From positions 427,030 to 491,029 of the forward strand of contig NZ_SADV01000001.1 of assembly GCF_006864135.1 (NCBI RefSeq): a DNA stretch of 64,000 bases, read 5' to 3'. The DNA is from Lysinibacillus sphaericus. GTDB taxonomy: Bacteria > Bacillota > Bacilli > Bacillales_A > Planococcaceae. The notes beneath the pieces were generated by a model, which was given only the letters and a program-made list of their open reading frames with translations, was not told the DNA's origin and ran no database searches. Position numbers and translations under genes: made by a program. Positions within the stretch are counted from its first letter, which is position 1. Each line of letters starts with the position of its first letter. Positions 15,391-24,926 of the stretch are shown in pieces.

Positions 15391-15945
15391 TTACCTTGAA
15401 TGAAGGAGCTCGTTCCATTTACCTTCCGTTTGCACTTTGCGTAATCGAATACCTCGAAACGAACGGCGCAATATACTTTCTGCGAGCTCAATATTGACAA
15501 TGATATAATCCTCTTTTATCCCTTCAATTTGAAAGAAAGTGTATGGTGCGGCTAAAGTCTCATCAATAACGAGCTTTTTTAGCGTTCCATCTAGATGAAA
15601 TTCGGTTTGTGCTGAAAGACAGGCCACTTTTGGAGGAATGGAAAGCCAATATAACGTCTGTTTTAATTTCGGCATATCTACGAGAACAACTGGTTTAAAC
15701 GGTAGGCGTGGCTCATATTTTTCTACTAGCTGCTTTACTGGATCAGCTAAAAGAGCAATTGGCTTTTCGATAAAATCGATATAGTCATTTTCACTTTTAT
15801 CTAATACAGGAAATTGTCGATCTAGCTCCTCTAGCTCCTCCATTCTTTCCACTGTTAATAGTTCTTTTTTAATAATTTTTGATAGTCCAACTGGTTCTAC
15901 AGCATTCGAGATACGCTCATCCTGAGATAGAATAAAATAGTTCAT
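15391..15945 (-). CDS. Uncharacterised injection-cluster protein (184 aa)
   Basis: No family recognised with confidence. Cytoplasmic, mixed alpha/beta: MNYFILSQDERISNAVEP at the start and ESILRRSFRGIRLRKVQ near the end. The layout is faintly like Imm11/DUF1629-type proteins that accompany type VI effectors. It lies between the pentapeptide-repeat protein and the PAAR-like gene. It could be an adaptor or loading chaperone for the tip, or an immunity protein. Confidence 0.4.
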   Translation of the reverse strand: MNYFILSQDERISNAVEPVGLSKIIKKELLTVERMEELEELDRQFPVLDKSENDYIDFIEKPIALLADPVKQLVEKYEPRLPFKPVVLVDMPKLKQTLYWLSIPPKVACLSAQTEFHLDGTLKKLVIDETLAAPYTFFQIEGIKEDYIIVNIELAESILRRSFRGIRLRKVQTEGKWNELLHSR

Positions 15946-15969
15946 CTTGTTTCTCCTTTTTCACGACAT

Positions 15970-17100
15970 CTATTTCCAAATGACACTCGCTATTTGGAAT
16001 GGATCTAGCTTTAGATGCTCCCGTGCTTCCTTCGAGAACACAGCTTTTTCTAAATTAGCTCCTTCAAAATAAGCATTCTTGACGTTAGCCCCGATAAAGC
16101 AAGCACCTCGTAAATTAGCTAGCTCAAAATCAGCACCCTCTAAATTAGCACCAGTAAAGTTCACTGGGAGATAGCCTGGCATTTCCCACTGCTGTCGATT
16201 AGTTAGTCCGCTTGCTCCCTGAGTTTGTTGGAAGTTAGCACCTTGCAATTGACTATTGCTAAAATCAGCCTCATGAATCGTGCTGAAGCTTAAATCAACG
16301 TCCATTAGTTTACTATTCCTAAGATTGGCGCCAATGAGTAAGCAATTACGCATTTGGCTCTGTGCTAAATTCGTTTTCTGGAAAAAGGCATATCGAATAT
16401 CTAAGTTTTCATAGTTGCCACCAGCTAGATTTAATTTGCTAAATACTTCATACGAATATTCATCCTCTAATTTTTGAGCCAGCCAAGCTTTGATTTCTTC
16501 AATATCCTTCGAGGAGAAGTCCTCACTATAGACAACTTCATTGACGTCCATAAATTCGCCTATACGAATTTCTACAGCATCATCCCGATCAAGTGCTAAA
16601 TATTCTGGACATCTAATAATGACTGGTAATGCATATCTAGCAAGGCTAATAACATATTGATGAAAATGAGTCGCTTCCTTTAGCTTGATGTGCTCAATAT
16701 CCGCTTGGGAAATAGCTCCCATGAACGTTTTGCTGTATACATATAATTCTTCAACGAATTGCTCTAAAAAGCTTAGAGCCCAGCTTGCATCATAGGTCGT
16801 TAAAATAGGTCGGACGTCAAAGAACCAATCCTCATCTGTCCCCTCTACTAGATAGTGATGGCGTCCTTCCAGTAGTTCTGTGCGCAGCATGGAAAACGTA
16901 ATATGTCCAATTGGTCCTTTCTGTTGAAGGGATTGTTGCTGCTGTAGCTGCTGACAAATAATTTGGAAGGATTTCCTAAATTCTTCAGCAAGCTCATCCT
17001 TTGAGGATTGGAAAAAATCCTCTAATGCTAAGAGATGGGTCAACCGTCTTTTCTCTACTTCCGTTTCATAAAAATGCTGTAAAACTCCCTCTGCTTGCAT
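15970..17100 (-). CDS. Pentapeptide-repeat protein of the injection cluster
   Basis: 376 residues. Residues 1-~215 form a helical domain rich in Q and acidic residues. Residues ~228-360 are pentapeptide repeats (A-N/D-L/F-x-x: CLLIGANLRNSKLMDVDLSF; GANLEGADFELANLRGACFI) that should fold into a right-handed quadrilateral beta-helix. Pentapeptide proteins recur beside VgrG genes in type VI clusters, where they may act as tip extensions or adaptors. Located 16 bases after VgrG-2, so co-transcribed. Confidence 0.7.
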   Translation of the reverse strand: MQAEGVLQHFYETEVEKRRLTHLLALEDFFQSSKDELAEEFRKSFQIICQQLQQQQSLQQKGPIGHITFSMLRTELLEGRHHYLVEGTDEDWFFDVRPILTTYDASWALSFLEQFVEELYVYSKTFMGAISQADIEHIKLKEATHFHQYVISLARYALPVIIRCPEYLALDRDDAVEIRIGEFMDVNEVVYSEDFSSKDIEEIKAWLAQKLEDEYSYEVFSKLNLAGGNYENLDIRYAFFQKTNLAQSQMRNCLLIGANLRNSKLMDVDLSFSTIHEADFSNSQLQGANFQQTQGASGLTNRQQWEMPGYLPVNFTGANLEGADFELANLRGACFIGANVKNAYFEGANLEKAVFSKEAREHLKLDPFQIASVIWK

Positions 17101-17116
17101 CTGTGTCTCCTTCTTT

Positions 17117-18541
17117 CTAATTGGCCTTTACTTCTTTCCCGAAAATTTGCACACTGCCATCCATCGTTATTTTACTTTCTTTGCATTTTAATGAAATTTC
17201 CTCCTCTGCAGACAACAGAATTTTCTTGCTTGCATTGACTGAAATGTCTGCCTCGGAAATAAGCTTAATTTCCTTTTTACTAAAAATTTCAATACCGCTC
17301 GCTTCATTTAAACGGATAAAAATATCGTTATCCTGTGCTGTAATGACAATTTCTGTTGGGCTCATCTTAATTTCTTTGCCAAAGGCTGTTCTATAATATT
17401 TCGTCGAAGGATCATCTAGCTTATTAGTCGCGGTACTGTTTAAATTTTTTCGAATCGAGCTGCTAGCAATTCCCTCTTCTTCTCGATGCGAAGGGAAATA
17501 CACATGAGCAAAGTCGTTCATTTCAGGCATACAATACCAGCCACTATGCCCCTCAGCTGTGTAAGGTGTTGCATAAAGGAACCAATGCGCTTTACCTTTA
17601 TCCTGTTTTTCATCAATAGTTAGATGGACTTTAATATGATCCTTGGCAACTTCCAACACTTTACCTTCAATAGAGACACCAGAAATTTCATCGTTGAATA
17701 TTTCACTCTTGTTCATACCATTCTTCGTTGAAAGTGTATAACAATGCTTAAGTAAGCCATCCTTCATCGACGTAGAGGCCTCACAAACATAGAGTGTTTG
17801 CTCATGAAATGTTACGTAGTCTCCTATAGCAAGTACCTTATCGGTTTCTACTTCATAGTATAAAAAGTCATGCTCTCCCATACCTTGATTACCGTTATAT
17901 GTATAGAGAAGATAATCTGCTAGTTTTTTTCTTGTCGTATAATGATAGTCTTCTAGCTTTCCTTTTGCATGACCAACAGGGACACCAAAATGGAACTTTG
18001 GCTTATCAAAAGTAGCAGCAGGAACTAGTCCAGTGTTATAGCGGGAGGCAAGACGTTTTAAAAATTCCCAATCGGTTTCTCGGTACTGTAGAGTAAACTT
18101 GCCTAATTTCCCTCCCTTAGTAGCCTCATCGATGACATCTAGACCAGGATAATAAGGACTCATGAGCTTGAATAGAGATGAATAGGTTAGCTCTTTATCT
18201 TGATAGGAGCGATTTTTCTTCTGAATATCAAGGAAGTAGGTGTTGGAGGCAGCTTCGACTTCCATGTAGTATATCCCTCTAACCGCATGTATTTTGACGC
18301 CTAATATAACCCCCTTAAATAAAGGGGTAGGTGCACCTAAATGATCGAGTTGATTCACTTCGATGGATGAATAAACCTCTGTCATTTCCACGTACTGATC
18401 TCGAACTTCCTCAGGTACAATGCCCGTGAAGTGTAAAGTTGTGTGCTCATTCATTTTCTTTGTGAGTGTTAGCTCTTGAATGCTCGCTAGCTTGAATGGC
18501 AATATTTGTATATTGTGATAGGCAGTTACTAATCCACTCAT
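17117..18541 (-). CDS. VgrG-like spike protein 2
   Basis: 474 residues, paralogous to VgrG-1 over its whole length. Diagnostic segments are FTLQYRETDWEFLKRLASRY, GKVLEVAKDHIKVHL, YATPYTAEGHSGWYCMPEMN and FPSHREEEG, followed by gp5-like repeats (IFIRLNEASGIEIFSKKEI). It lacks the long C-terminal extension of VgrG-1 and ends VQIFGKEVKAN. Its start overlaps the previous gene by 4 bases (ATGA). Two different spikes imply either a heterotrimer or alternative payloads (pentapeptide protein versus effector). Confidence 0.82.
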   Translation of the reverse strand: MSGLVTAYHNIQILPFKLASIQELTLTKKMNEHTTLHFTGIVPEEVRDQYVEMTEVYSSIEVNQLDHLGAPTPLFKGVILGVKIHAVRGIYYMEVEAASNTYFLDIQKKNRSYQDKELTYSSLFKLMSPYYPGLDVIDEATKGGKLGKFTLQYRETDWEFLKRLASRYNTGLVPAATFDKPKFHFGVPVGHAKGKLEDYHYTTRKKLADYLLYTYNGNQGMGEHDFLYYEVETDKVLAIGDYVTFHEQTLYVCEASTSMKDGLLKHCYTLSTKNGMNKSEIFNDEISGVSIEGKVLEVAKDHIKVHLTIDEKQDKGKAHWFLYATPYTAEGHSGWYCMPEMNDFAHVYFPSHREEEGIASSSIRKNLNSTATNKLDDPSTKYYRTAFGKEIKMSPTEIVITAQDNDIFIRLNEASGIEIFSKKEIKLISEADISVNASKKILLSAEEEISLKCKESKITMDGSVQIFGKEVKAN

Positions 18542-19212
18542 CGTAATACGCCTCCCCTTCCGTTAGAAGCGAATTGCATCGTTTCCATCATCGCTCTAGC
18601 GATAGGACGCCAAGTCTCAGTATCCTCCTCCGTACAATTGAACGTACCAATAAGTGCTTTCTCATCAATCGATACAAAGAACATTAAATTAAAAATCTCG
18701 CCATCAATAGCAGGTGTAATGACCTCAATAAAGCCAACTGTTTTGTCATCTATTTTGATCACATCTGTATCAAACCATTGTGCTGCAGGCTGAGCTTGCT
18801 CAAGAACGTCAATCATATTTTCCTGAAACTCAGCTACACCTTCATCAGGTAAGGAATGTGATGTCTTGTTGAAGGCTAAATTGATAGTAGATGATTCATC
18901 CGTATAAATAATATTTGGTCTTCGCTCTGACGGGTATTTTAATGAGGCTAACTCAGCTGGCATGATTGAAAAGAGCTTCGGCATTCGGAACGAAATTTTT
19001 CCATCCATCACACGCTGATCAATGACCGGCACTTCCTGCTCATCTATATTGACAAAATCCTGGTAAAGGTCAATTGCTTGTAGCTCAGACTGTTCCTCCT
19101 GTAAAGGCTCCTCAGGAGGATTCAAAGCAGCTTGCTTTTGAGCTAATTCATGTTGTTCTTGCTCTCGCATTTCATTTCTAAGAGCAATAATTTTTTCATC
19201 TAAAAATTTCAA
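18538..19212 (-). CDS. DUF1795/DcrB-like protein, possible effector adaptor
   Basis: About 224 residues from a TTG start behind AAGGTGAATGGG; an ATG 21 bases upstream (19233) lacks a ribosome site. After a charged, coiled N-terminus (~1-60) the rest (SFRMPKLFSIMP, INLAFNKTSHSL, GEIFNLMFFVSIDEKALIGT, RPIARAMMETMQF) has the layout of DUF1795/DcrB-like domains. In proteobacterial type VI systems that fold is used by Eag chaperones that load effectors onto the spike. It overlaps the VgrG-2 start, which supports an adaptor role. The fold assignment is by eye. Confidence 0.5.
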   Translation of the reverse strand: MKFLDEKIIALRNEMREQEQHELAQKQAALNPPEEPLQEEQSELQAIDLYQDFVNIDEQEVPVIDQRVMDGKISFRMPKLFSIMPAELASLKYPSERRPNIIYTDESSTINLAFNKTSHSLPDEGVAEFQENMIDVLEQAQPAAQWFDTDVIKIDDKTVGFIEVITPAIDGEIFNLMFFVSIDEKALIGTFNCTEEDTETWRPIARAMMETMQFASNGRGGVLR

Positions 19213-19259
19213 CCCATTCACCTTCCGTTTCATGAACGTTTTTATCAGCAGACCAGTAG

Positions 19260-20045
19260 CTAGTCAACAATCATGCGCTTAGGTCGCCCTTGACTGTGCC
19301 CTGTCATACGACCACCGCGCTTTGATTCTAATAAAATACGGTTCAAATATTTATGAATTTGACTATTAGAAAATGTTTGGTAATCAAGCTCTAGCCGATT
19401 GCAAATATAGAAATCGATTGCTTCTCGTTGAACGCGCTCTTGATTTAAGCACTCTAAAGCAAAGGCTATATCATACGGATTCACTGGCCGATTTTTTAAC
19501 AGCTCTCGTGCAAAATAGTGCAAAATGATTGGATGATATGTGCTTTTTTGAAAACCTGCATACTGGCAGTGAAGATAATTGACGGTATTGTATTCTGTCG
19601 CAAAATCAAGAAAATCAATATACTCTGAACGCAGTTTGGCACCCGATTTTAATTTAAAGCGCGCTAACTCTAGCTCATTATGTGCAAGCTCTAGCGAATC
19701 ATCTAGCACAATCTCTGTCGTGAAGTTTCTAAAATCTAATTCATTCACTTCTTCGGCAAATCGTACTTTTAAAATTGTTTCACTTCCTGTTGCTTCATAA
19801 GGAAGCTCATAGCTACTATGCAGCATATAAAGCTTTCCATTATGCTTGATAATGCCTTTTGTAATGATGAGGCTTGTATCTGCTACAATAATTCTGGCAC
19901 CAGAAATAATGCCATTCGAATAATCTTGGAAATATAAATCTAAAAATTCTCTTGGGTAATCTCGCAAATTTTCTAGCATTTCTCGCTTTAAAATGCGGCC
20001 TTTTTGAAAATGTGGATATTGATTGGCAAACAAGCTGTCACCCAC
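19260..20045 (-). CDS. Candidate baseplate protein (261 aa)
   Basis: Not assigned to a family. The start (YPHFQKGRILKREMLENLRD, then YFQDYSNGIISGARIIVADT and ITKGIIKHNGKLYML) resembles the adhesive N-terminal region of phage wedge/tail-fibre and TssK-like proteins (G-x-x-L, Y-x-DYS-GII-x-G). The C-terminal half is helical and basic (KRGGRMTGHSQGRPKRMIVD). The place between the Hsp70-like gene and the VgrG-2 block fits a structural part. Confidence 0.4.
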   Translation of the reverse strand: MGDSLFANQYPHFQKGRILKREMLENLRDYPREFLDLYFQDYSNGIISGARIIVADTSLIITKGIIKHNGKLYMLHSSYELPYEATGSETILKVRFAEEVNELDFRNFTTEIVLDDSLELAHNELELARFKLKSGAKLRSEYIDFLDFATEYNTVNYLHCQYAGFQKSTYHPIILHYFARELLKNRPVNPYDIAFALECLNQERVQREAIDFYICNRLELDYQTFSNSQIHKYLNRILLESKRGGRMTGHSQGRPKRMIVD

Positions 20046-20059
20046 CTCTTTTCTTGTTT

Positions 20060-20290
20060 TTCACTGATCAATTATGCCTCGGCGTCATTGCCGCTGTCGC
20101 TTTGCTTTCACGCAGAATACATTTGTAGCTGTGGCTTTGCTTTCGCGCAGAAAACATTTGTAGCTGTCGCTTTGCTTTCGCTACAGAATACATTTACCGT
20201 TGTCACGCAGATAAACAATGCGTCCGGAATCGGCTTTTTGTTTACACAAAAAACGCCTTTCCGATTCCATGACATCCGCCGGAGGCTGCT
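20060..20290. repeat. Dispersed repeat (family 2) with internal tandem copies
   Basis: Intergenic insertion inside the operon. It starts GATCAATTATGCCTCGGCGT, then has about three ~43-bp direct repeats (core GTAGCTGT-x-GCTTTGCTTTCGC, 20090-20190), then ATAAACAATGCGTCCGGAAT and an inverted repeat GGAATCGG ... CCGATTCC. The first and last blocks recur at 53957-54050, and the AACAATGCGTC-type block recurs at about 61590. Confidence 0.6.
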
Positions 20291-22939
20291 TTACTTTAAT
20301 CCATCAAAGAAATCTAGCTCAGACAAATCGGTCTCAAAGGCAAAGAATTCCTTGCTTCCGATAAACAGCTGCTCGTCTTTCCTTGCTACAGGAACTACAT
20401 GGAAGCCCCAATGATCTTCGCCTGCAAAGACGAAGAACTTCACTTCCCCATTCGTGATGGAGTCCGTCTCGTCCTGCGGAATTTTATCTTGATAATGCAT
20501 CGCGATATTCTCATAAAGAACAGGTACAAAATCCTCCTGACGATTAAAGTACGTGTATTTATACGATGTATGATTGTCGCTACCCGTTAGGAAAAACTCA
20601 ACTTCTTTTACACCCCATGGGCGAGAAATCGTACCGTGAATTTGATTCAGTCGTTCTAAGCTACTTATCAGTAATTTTTCCTGACGGTTATGTGTAAAGG
20701 CACTGACAGCATAAGGGACAACTGGCGCATGATTCGTTACTTCTGTTACGATCATGCCAATTTTCTTAGCATTTAAATAACGAAGTGCTCCCCTTAAACA
20801 AGCAAGCTTTAACTCTGGAACTTTCCCAATATTTTCAGCCTTTTGTCTAAATTCAATGCTGCGTCCTGGGACAAATTCCTTTAAAGCCTCGCGAAATGCG
20901 TCTATTTTACAGGATTGTCCCGTTAATTTAATGATGGAATAGTCACTCAGTATGCCATTCTCATAAAATTCCTCTAAAAACTCTCGCACGATATCATAAA
21001 TATCCGCCTTTATGAGATGATTGATTTCTTTAATGTTGAAAAAGACATTTGGGAAGTCATAAACTTCTTTAAATTGATTGTTTTCCACCAACGACAGGCA
21101 CCAGCGGTCTACTGCTGTGACATTTAAATCACTATCATGCTGCATATCGCTATCCGCATAAAAACGACTTCTTAATATACCCGTTTTGCGGAAAAACTCC
21201 TTCTTCATCTCTTCTGCCATTTCCCATAAGAAATAATAATTATTGCGGACACGGAGGTATTCATCACGTGTGCGATTTTCATATTCTTTAAAGCGCGTAG
21301 GGATAATATTTTCGGCATCTACAAAGGCTTTTTCGAATTGCTCGTACACTGCTTCCACACCATGGTCGTCTACAAATCGATAAATATCCTTACCTGGAAT
21401 ATCGATTAATGCATCGATATCATAATCATTCTTTCCTCGACTATAATAATTGGCAAAGACGATTTTCATAAATTGGAAAATACGATACGTAATATTGTTG
21501 CCTCCAAAATTCGTATCCCCATTTTCATAGGTAGTATGAATATCAATTTTGTAAGAAATATGTCCGTCCTCTATCCGAAACTTACAGGAAGAAAGGTCTG
21601 TTGTTCCGCCACCACAATCGATCACGAGTGCTTTATATTCCTTGCCATCGAGAAAACTATTATTCTCTATTTGATTGGCAATCGTATTATAAAGAACCGA
21701 CATTCCTTCATCGAGAGCATGCTCCGTTTCAATTTGATATTCAGGTAAAATCGCACGAAACATATCTAAAAATTGTGTTTTCAGCTTAACAGGACTGGAA
21801 ATATGTAAATGCTTAAAGCGACATTTAAATTGATGCTCTGCCATTCGAATAATATAAAGCATAAACTCTCTTATAATTTGGCTCCGTGGAACAAGTGCCG
21901 TATTCCCGTTAGCATCCATCACCTCTTCCAGCTTGGCATAATTACTAACCCAGCGTTTAATACCTTGGAATTTCGTAGCCAATGATGTATAGCTATTTTT
22001 TTTCATCATTTTTAATGCTTCATAACCAAAGTGATATCCTACTTGATCTGCATTGGAGCAATCTGCTACAGTCATGACTGTCGGCACTACTTCAATCCAT
22101 TCGTTTTGATGAAGTGGATCTGGAAATTGTACAAAATTAATGCTATTTAGCTGAATTCTGTTATTTAATAAATCATGACTACAAGGAGAGGACACATAAT
22201 CACTCTCTAAATAGACACCAGCCGTTGTATTTGTTGTTCCAAAATCAATAGCAAGAATAGCATTAGTTGTTTCCAGCTGTTTTATTTCTAAATCTGGTAT
22301 TGGCACCTTATAGTAATGAAGATTTGTTGGCGGAAGTGGGGTTTCCTGATAGTAAGTCTTAAAGATATATTCGGAATCTTGCTTTCTTAAAAAAATAAAG
22401 CTGTAGTTTTTATTATTTGTCTTCCGAATACCGATTGCTTGATCAGCTGCGAAATAATATTGATTTGGGACTTCGTCGTCTTTAAGGATATGAAGAATGC
22501 CGCAAAGATCTAGCTGCTCATTGACTAGTAGTACATTGGATTCAACAAGAAAGCCGCCTGTTTCAACGAAATACTGATCGGGTTTATCGATTTTCATCCC
22601 ACTATATAAGCTCATTTTGGCAGGAATTTTAATATCACCATTGTCAGACATCGGTGTTTTTAAATACTCTTGCATAGCCGCTTCTACTCGTTCAAAGCCA
22701 CCATCCTTTTTTTCCCTAATAAGAGGGTTTTCTTCAGAGCCACGATATCTTAAAATTTTGTCGATTAACTCATCTCTTGTCAGTGTATTAATAAGCCCTG
22801 TCACAAGCTTTTCCTTATAGCAAATATTTCTAAGCTGGAAGGTTGTCATTTCCATTAATTCTACTCGTGTATAGGTCATATATTTCTTGTCTGTATTACG
22901 CTTATTGGCATACAGCTTATATGAATATTTAGTTGTCAT
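20291..22939 (-). CDS. Large Hsp70/actin-like ATPase with SAP-like N-terminus
   Basis: 882 residues. An N-terminal SAP/Rho-N-like helix pair (~25-70: MTTFQLRNICYKEKL, TRDELIDKILRYRG) precedes an Hsp70-type nucleotide-binding fold: phosphate-1 loop AILAIDFGTTNTTAGVYL (~228), phosphate-2 VIDCGGGTTDLS (~438), adenosine motif IKLTGQSCKIDAFREAL (~668). The C-terminal ~200 residues are not a normal DnaK peptide-binding domain. In this locus it pairs with a J-domain protein and could disassemble or assemble sheath parts, or recruit effectors. That role is inferred. Confidence 0.75.
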   Translation of the reverse strand: MTTKYSYKLYANKRNTDKKYMTYTRVELMEMTTFQLRNICYKEKLVTGLINTLTRDELIDKILRYRGSEENPLIREKKDGGFERVEAAMQEYLKTPMSDNGDIKIPAKMSLYSGMKIDKPDQYFVETGGFLVESNVLLVNEQLDLCGILHILKDDEVPNQYYFAADQAIGIRKTNNKNYSFIFLRKQDSEYIFKTYYQETPLPPTNLHYYKVPIPDLEIKQLETTNAILAIDFGTTNTTAGVYLESDYVSSPCSHDLLNNRIQLNSINFVQFPDPLHQNEWIEVVPTVMTVADCSNADQVGYHFGYEALKMMKKNSYTSLATKFQGIKRWVSNYAKLEEVMDANGNTALVPRSQIIREFMLYIIRMAEHQFKCRFKHLHISSPVKLKTQFLDMFRAILPEYQIETEHALDEGMSVLYNTIANQIENNSFLDGKEYKALVIDCGGGTTDLSSCKFRIEDGHISYKIDIHTTYENGDTNFGGNNITYRIFQFMKIVFANYYSRGKNDYDIDALIDIPGKDIYRFVDDHGVEAVYEQFEKAFVDAENIIPTRFKEYENRTRDEYLRVRNNYYFLWEMAEEMKKEFFRKTGILRSRFYADSDMQHDSDLNVTAVDRWCLSLVENNQFKEVYDFPNVFFNIKEINHLIKADIYDIVREFLEEFYENGILSDYSIIKLTGQSCKIDAFREALKEFVPGRSIEFRQKAENIGKVPELKLACLRGALRYLNAKKIGMIVTEVTNHAPVVPYAVSAFTHNRQEKLLISSLERLNQIHGTISRPWGVKEVEFFLTGSDNHTSYKYTYFNRQEDFVPVLYENIAMHYQDKIPQDETDSITNGEVKFFVFAGEDHWGFHVVPVARKDEQLFIGSKEFFAFETDLSELDFFDGLK

Positions 22940-22961
22940 TGGAATGCCTCCTCTGCCCTAT

Positions 22962-23651
22962 TTAGTAAAGAGCTATTCGATCTAGCTTCATTGTTTCCTC
23001 TGCATCAATAATGCCGAAGTGATATTGCCAATAAACCTCCATATGAAAGCCTATTGGCAGGAAAATTTCTTGGACAAGCTGGACCTTTCGCTCATTCTGT
23101 TCTGTCTGCTTTTGACGGATGTATACAAGCAGCTCATCCTGCTCCTCCGATTTCACATAAATCATGCAATTTTTAAAGAGCCTTTTCAGCGTATCCTTTA
23201 ATAAGTAAATTTCTTCACCTGTCTGATAAAGCCTGAGCATATTTAGTGCAACTATTTCTTGCTCCTTTTTCGTAAAGGCATACATATTGTCGCGTACCAA
23301 TTTTCCAAATACATTCGCTTCGATTTCTCTTAAAATAAAACGAATATAGAACTCTCTTTTATTCATGCCTTGCATACGATCAATTTCAGCTAAAAAATGC
23401 AATACGGTATCTAAAAGATAATTTCTAAACTCTAAATCTGAAGAATTATCTGGATGGAACAGACCATTAAAAATTCCGTAATAACGATAATACGGATTTA
23501 CTTCAACATGCTGTTCAACATACAGTGCATTTAATAGTTGTGGACTAAGTTCCATATAAGGTGAATAGGTTTCGGCAAGATGAAAATATATATCCTTGTT
23601 AGAAAGGCCTTCATCCTCAGCTTTAATAAGCAAATCCCAAATATAGTTCAT
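22962..23651 (-). CDS. Unknown injection-cluster protein (229 aa), possible baseplate part
   Basis: The start MNYIWDLLIKAEDEG overlaps the preceding stop by 4 bases (ATGA); a slightly longer reading is less likely. Mostly helical with Y- and F-rich patches (VNPYYRYYGIFNGLFHPD) and a distinctive C-terminus LPIGFHMEVYWQYHFGIIDA ending RIALY. That end recalls phage baseplate/tail-protein-I-like C-termini, but I cannot name a family. Tight coupling to its neighbours suggests a stoichiometric structural subunit. Confidence 0.4.
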   Translation of the reverse strand: MNYIWDLLIKAEDEGLSNKDIYFHLAETYSPYMELSPQLLNALYVEQHVEVNPYYRYYGIFNGLFHPDNSSDLEFRNYLLDTVLHFLAEIDRMQGMNKREFYIRFILREIEANVFGKLVRDNMYAFTKKEQEIVALNMLRLYQTGEEIYLLKDTLKRLFKNCMIYVKSEEQDELLVYIRQKQTEQNERKVQLVQEIFLPIGFHMEVYWQYHFGIIDAEETMKLDRIALY

Positions 23652-24922
23652 AGCCAAACACCTACACATTCATATTCGAAGAAATGTCGTTGCACTTCTG
23701 ATACGAGGAAGCTTAAAATATCGTTTGCAATAAAGTTTCTCTCCTCATTCGCCTTAAACTTTAGTAGCATCGTTTTTTTATGATTATTTTCTCCTATCAT
23801 TTCCGTTAAGAAAGTGTTCGCAGAATGAGTAAAGCTTGTTCCAGAATAGGCGTCCACTATTTCGATATCTACAAGCTCAAAGCTGTTAGCAGCCTCGAAG
23901 GAATTAATCATACGCGTAATTTCGCCCTTCGTTTTAACAGTAGCCGTATACTTGTTAGCAAATTTGTGTATAAAATGCTCAATTCTTCTATTTGATACAA
24001 GCTCGTAATGTAATTTACCGATTTTCTCATCTTCCATTTTTGCAATTTTGATTAGCTGCCAAACCCCCGACTTATCGCGGGGTGAGACTATTGTTAATTC
24101 ATTGTCTGAGCGTTTTACGTAACGAACATTATCCTCATCAGTCTCAACAAGATAGCCATGCTCGTTGCCGATTTTACGTATGGAAAGGACATGCTCATAA
24201 TTCACCTTATCGATTGCTGGGATGGGAAAACCGACATTTTTGACCTCATGACGTTCAATATTCCATAGTGGAACCATATTTAAGCGTTTTTTGTCCTCAT
24301 ACTCTTCTAAATCAACGATTATTTCAGTAATTTCAGCATCCTCATTTAAAGGTGGGCAATCTTCTAAATTGACATTAAAAAATTTATAAATGAATGGATG
24401 ATTAATCGTTTTCCATGGTAGGCCATTTATTTGGAAAAGCGGATATAGCTTGTTCATCTCTTGTAAATAGTCCGTATTTTGGGTAAGGCTGACCTTTATC
24501 TCTACTTGTCCTTCTGTCGTTACTAGCTTTCCACTAAAGAGTCGCTGCTCAGCAAGTAACTGTTGAATTTGCATGGAATCACATTTTAGAAATAATGTGA
24601 ACAGTTCTGCAGATTCCTTGTTTTTAAACGCTTCAAGTATTTTTTTTATATTGATGGATTTACTTTCTAAATCAACTGGTCGCATCGGGAATAAGCATTT
24701 ATGAATAGGGTCAACATCCTCCTTAGAACTTAGCGTCACATAAATATCAAACCTATCCTCAACATCATCCATTTCGTTGAATATGCGCTCCTCGAGCCTG
24801 TTGTTCATGTCATCCTGATAATCGATTAAATTTACAAAAACGCCACTGACAATATCCTTTAGCAGTTGACGTTGCTCTAAATCCTCTATTTTGCGTAACC
24901 GTTCAATCATGAGCTCTTTCAT
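23648..24922 (-). CDS. Unknown injection-cluster protein (424 aa), possible baseplate part
   Basis: No family recognised. Helical N-terminus (MKELMIERLRKIEDLEQRQL) and a middle part with WNIERHEVKNVGFPIPAIDK and SPRDKSGVWQLIKI; no signal or membrane segment. It starts 5 bases after the pseudophosphatase stop and overlaps the next gene by 4 bases. Size, soluble character and position between regulatory and spike genes fit a baseplate wedge (TssF/gp6 role), but sequence evidence is lacking. Confidence 0.4.
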   Translation of the reverse strand: MKELMIERLRKIEDLEQRQLLKDIVSGVFVNLIDYQDDMNNRLEERIFNEMDDVEDRFDIYVTLSSKEDVDPIHKCLFPMRPVDLESKSINIKKILEAFKNKESAELFTLFLKCDSMQIQQLLAEQRLFSGKLVTTEGQVEIKVSLTQNTDYLQEMNKLYPLFQINGLPWKTINHPFIYKFFNVNLEDCPPLNEDAEITEIIVDLEEYEDKKRLNMVPLWNIERHEVKNVGFPIPAIDKVNYEHVLSIRKIGNEHGYLVETDEDNVRYVKRSDNELTIVSPRDKSGVWQLIKIAKMEDEKIGKLHYELVSNRRIEHFIHKFANKYTATVKTKGEITRMINSFEAANSFELVDIEIVDAYSGTSFTHSANTFLTEMIGENNHKKTMLLKFKANEERNFIANDILSFLVSEVQRHFFEYECVGVWL

Positions 24923-24926
24923 CAAT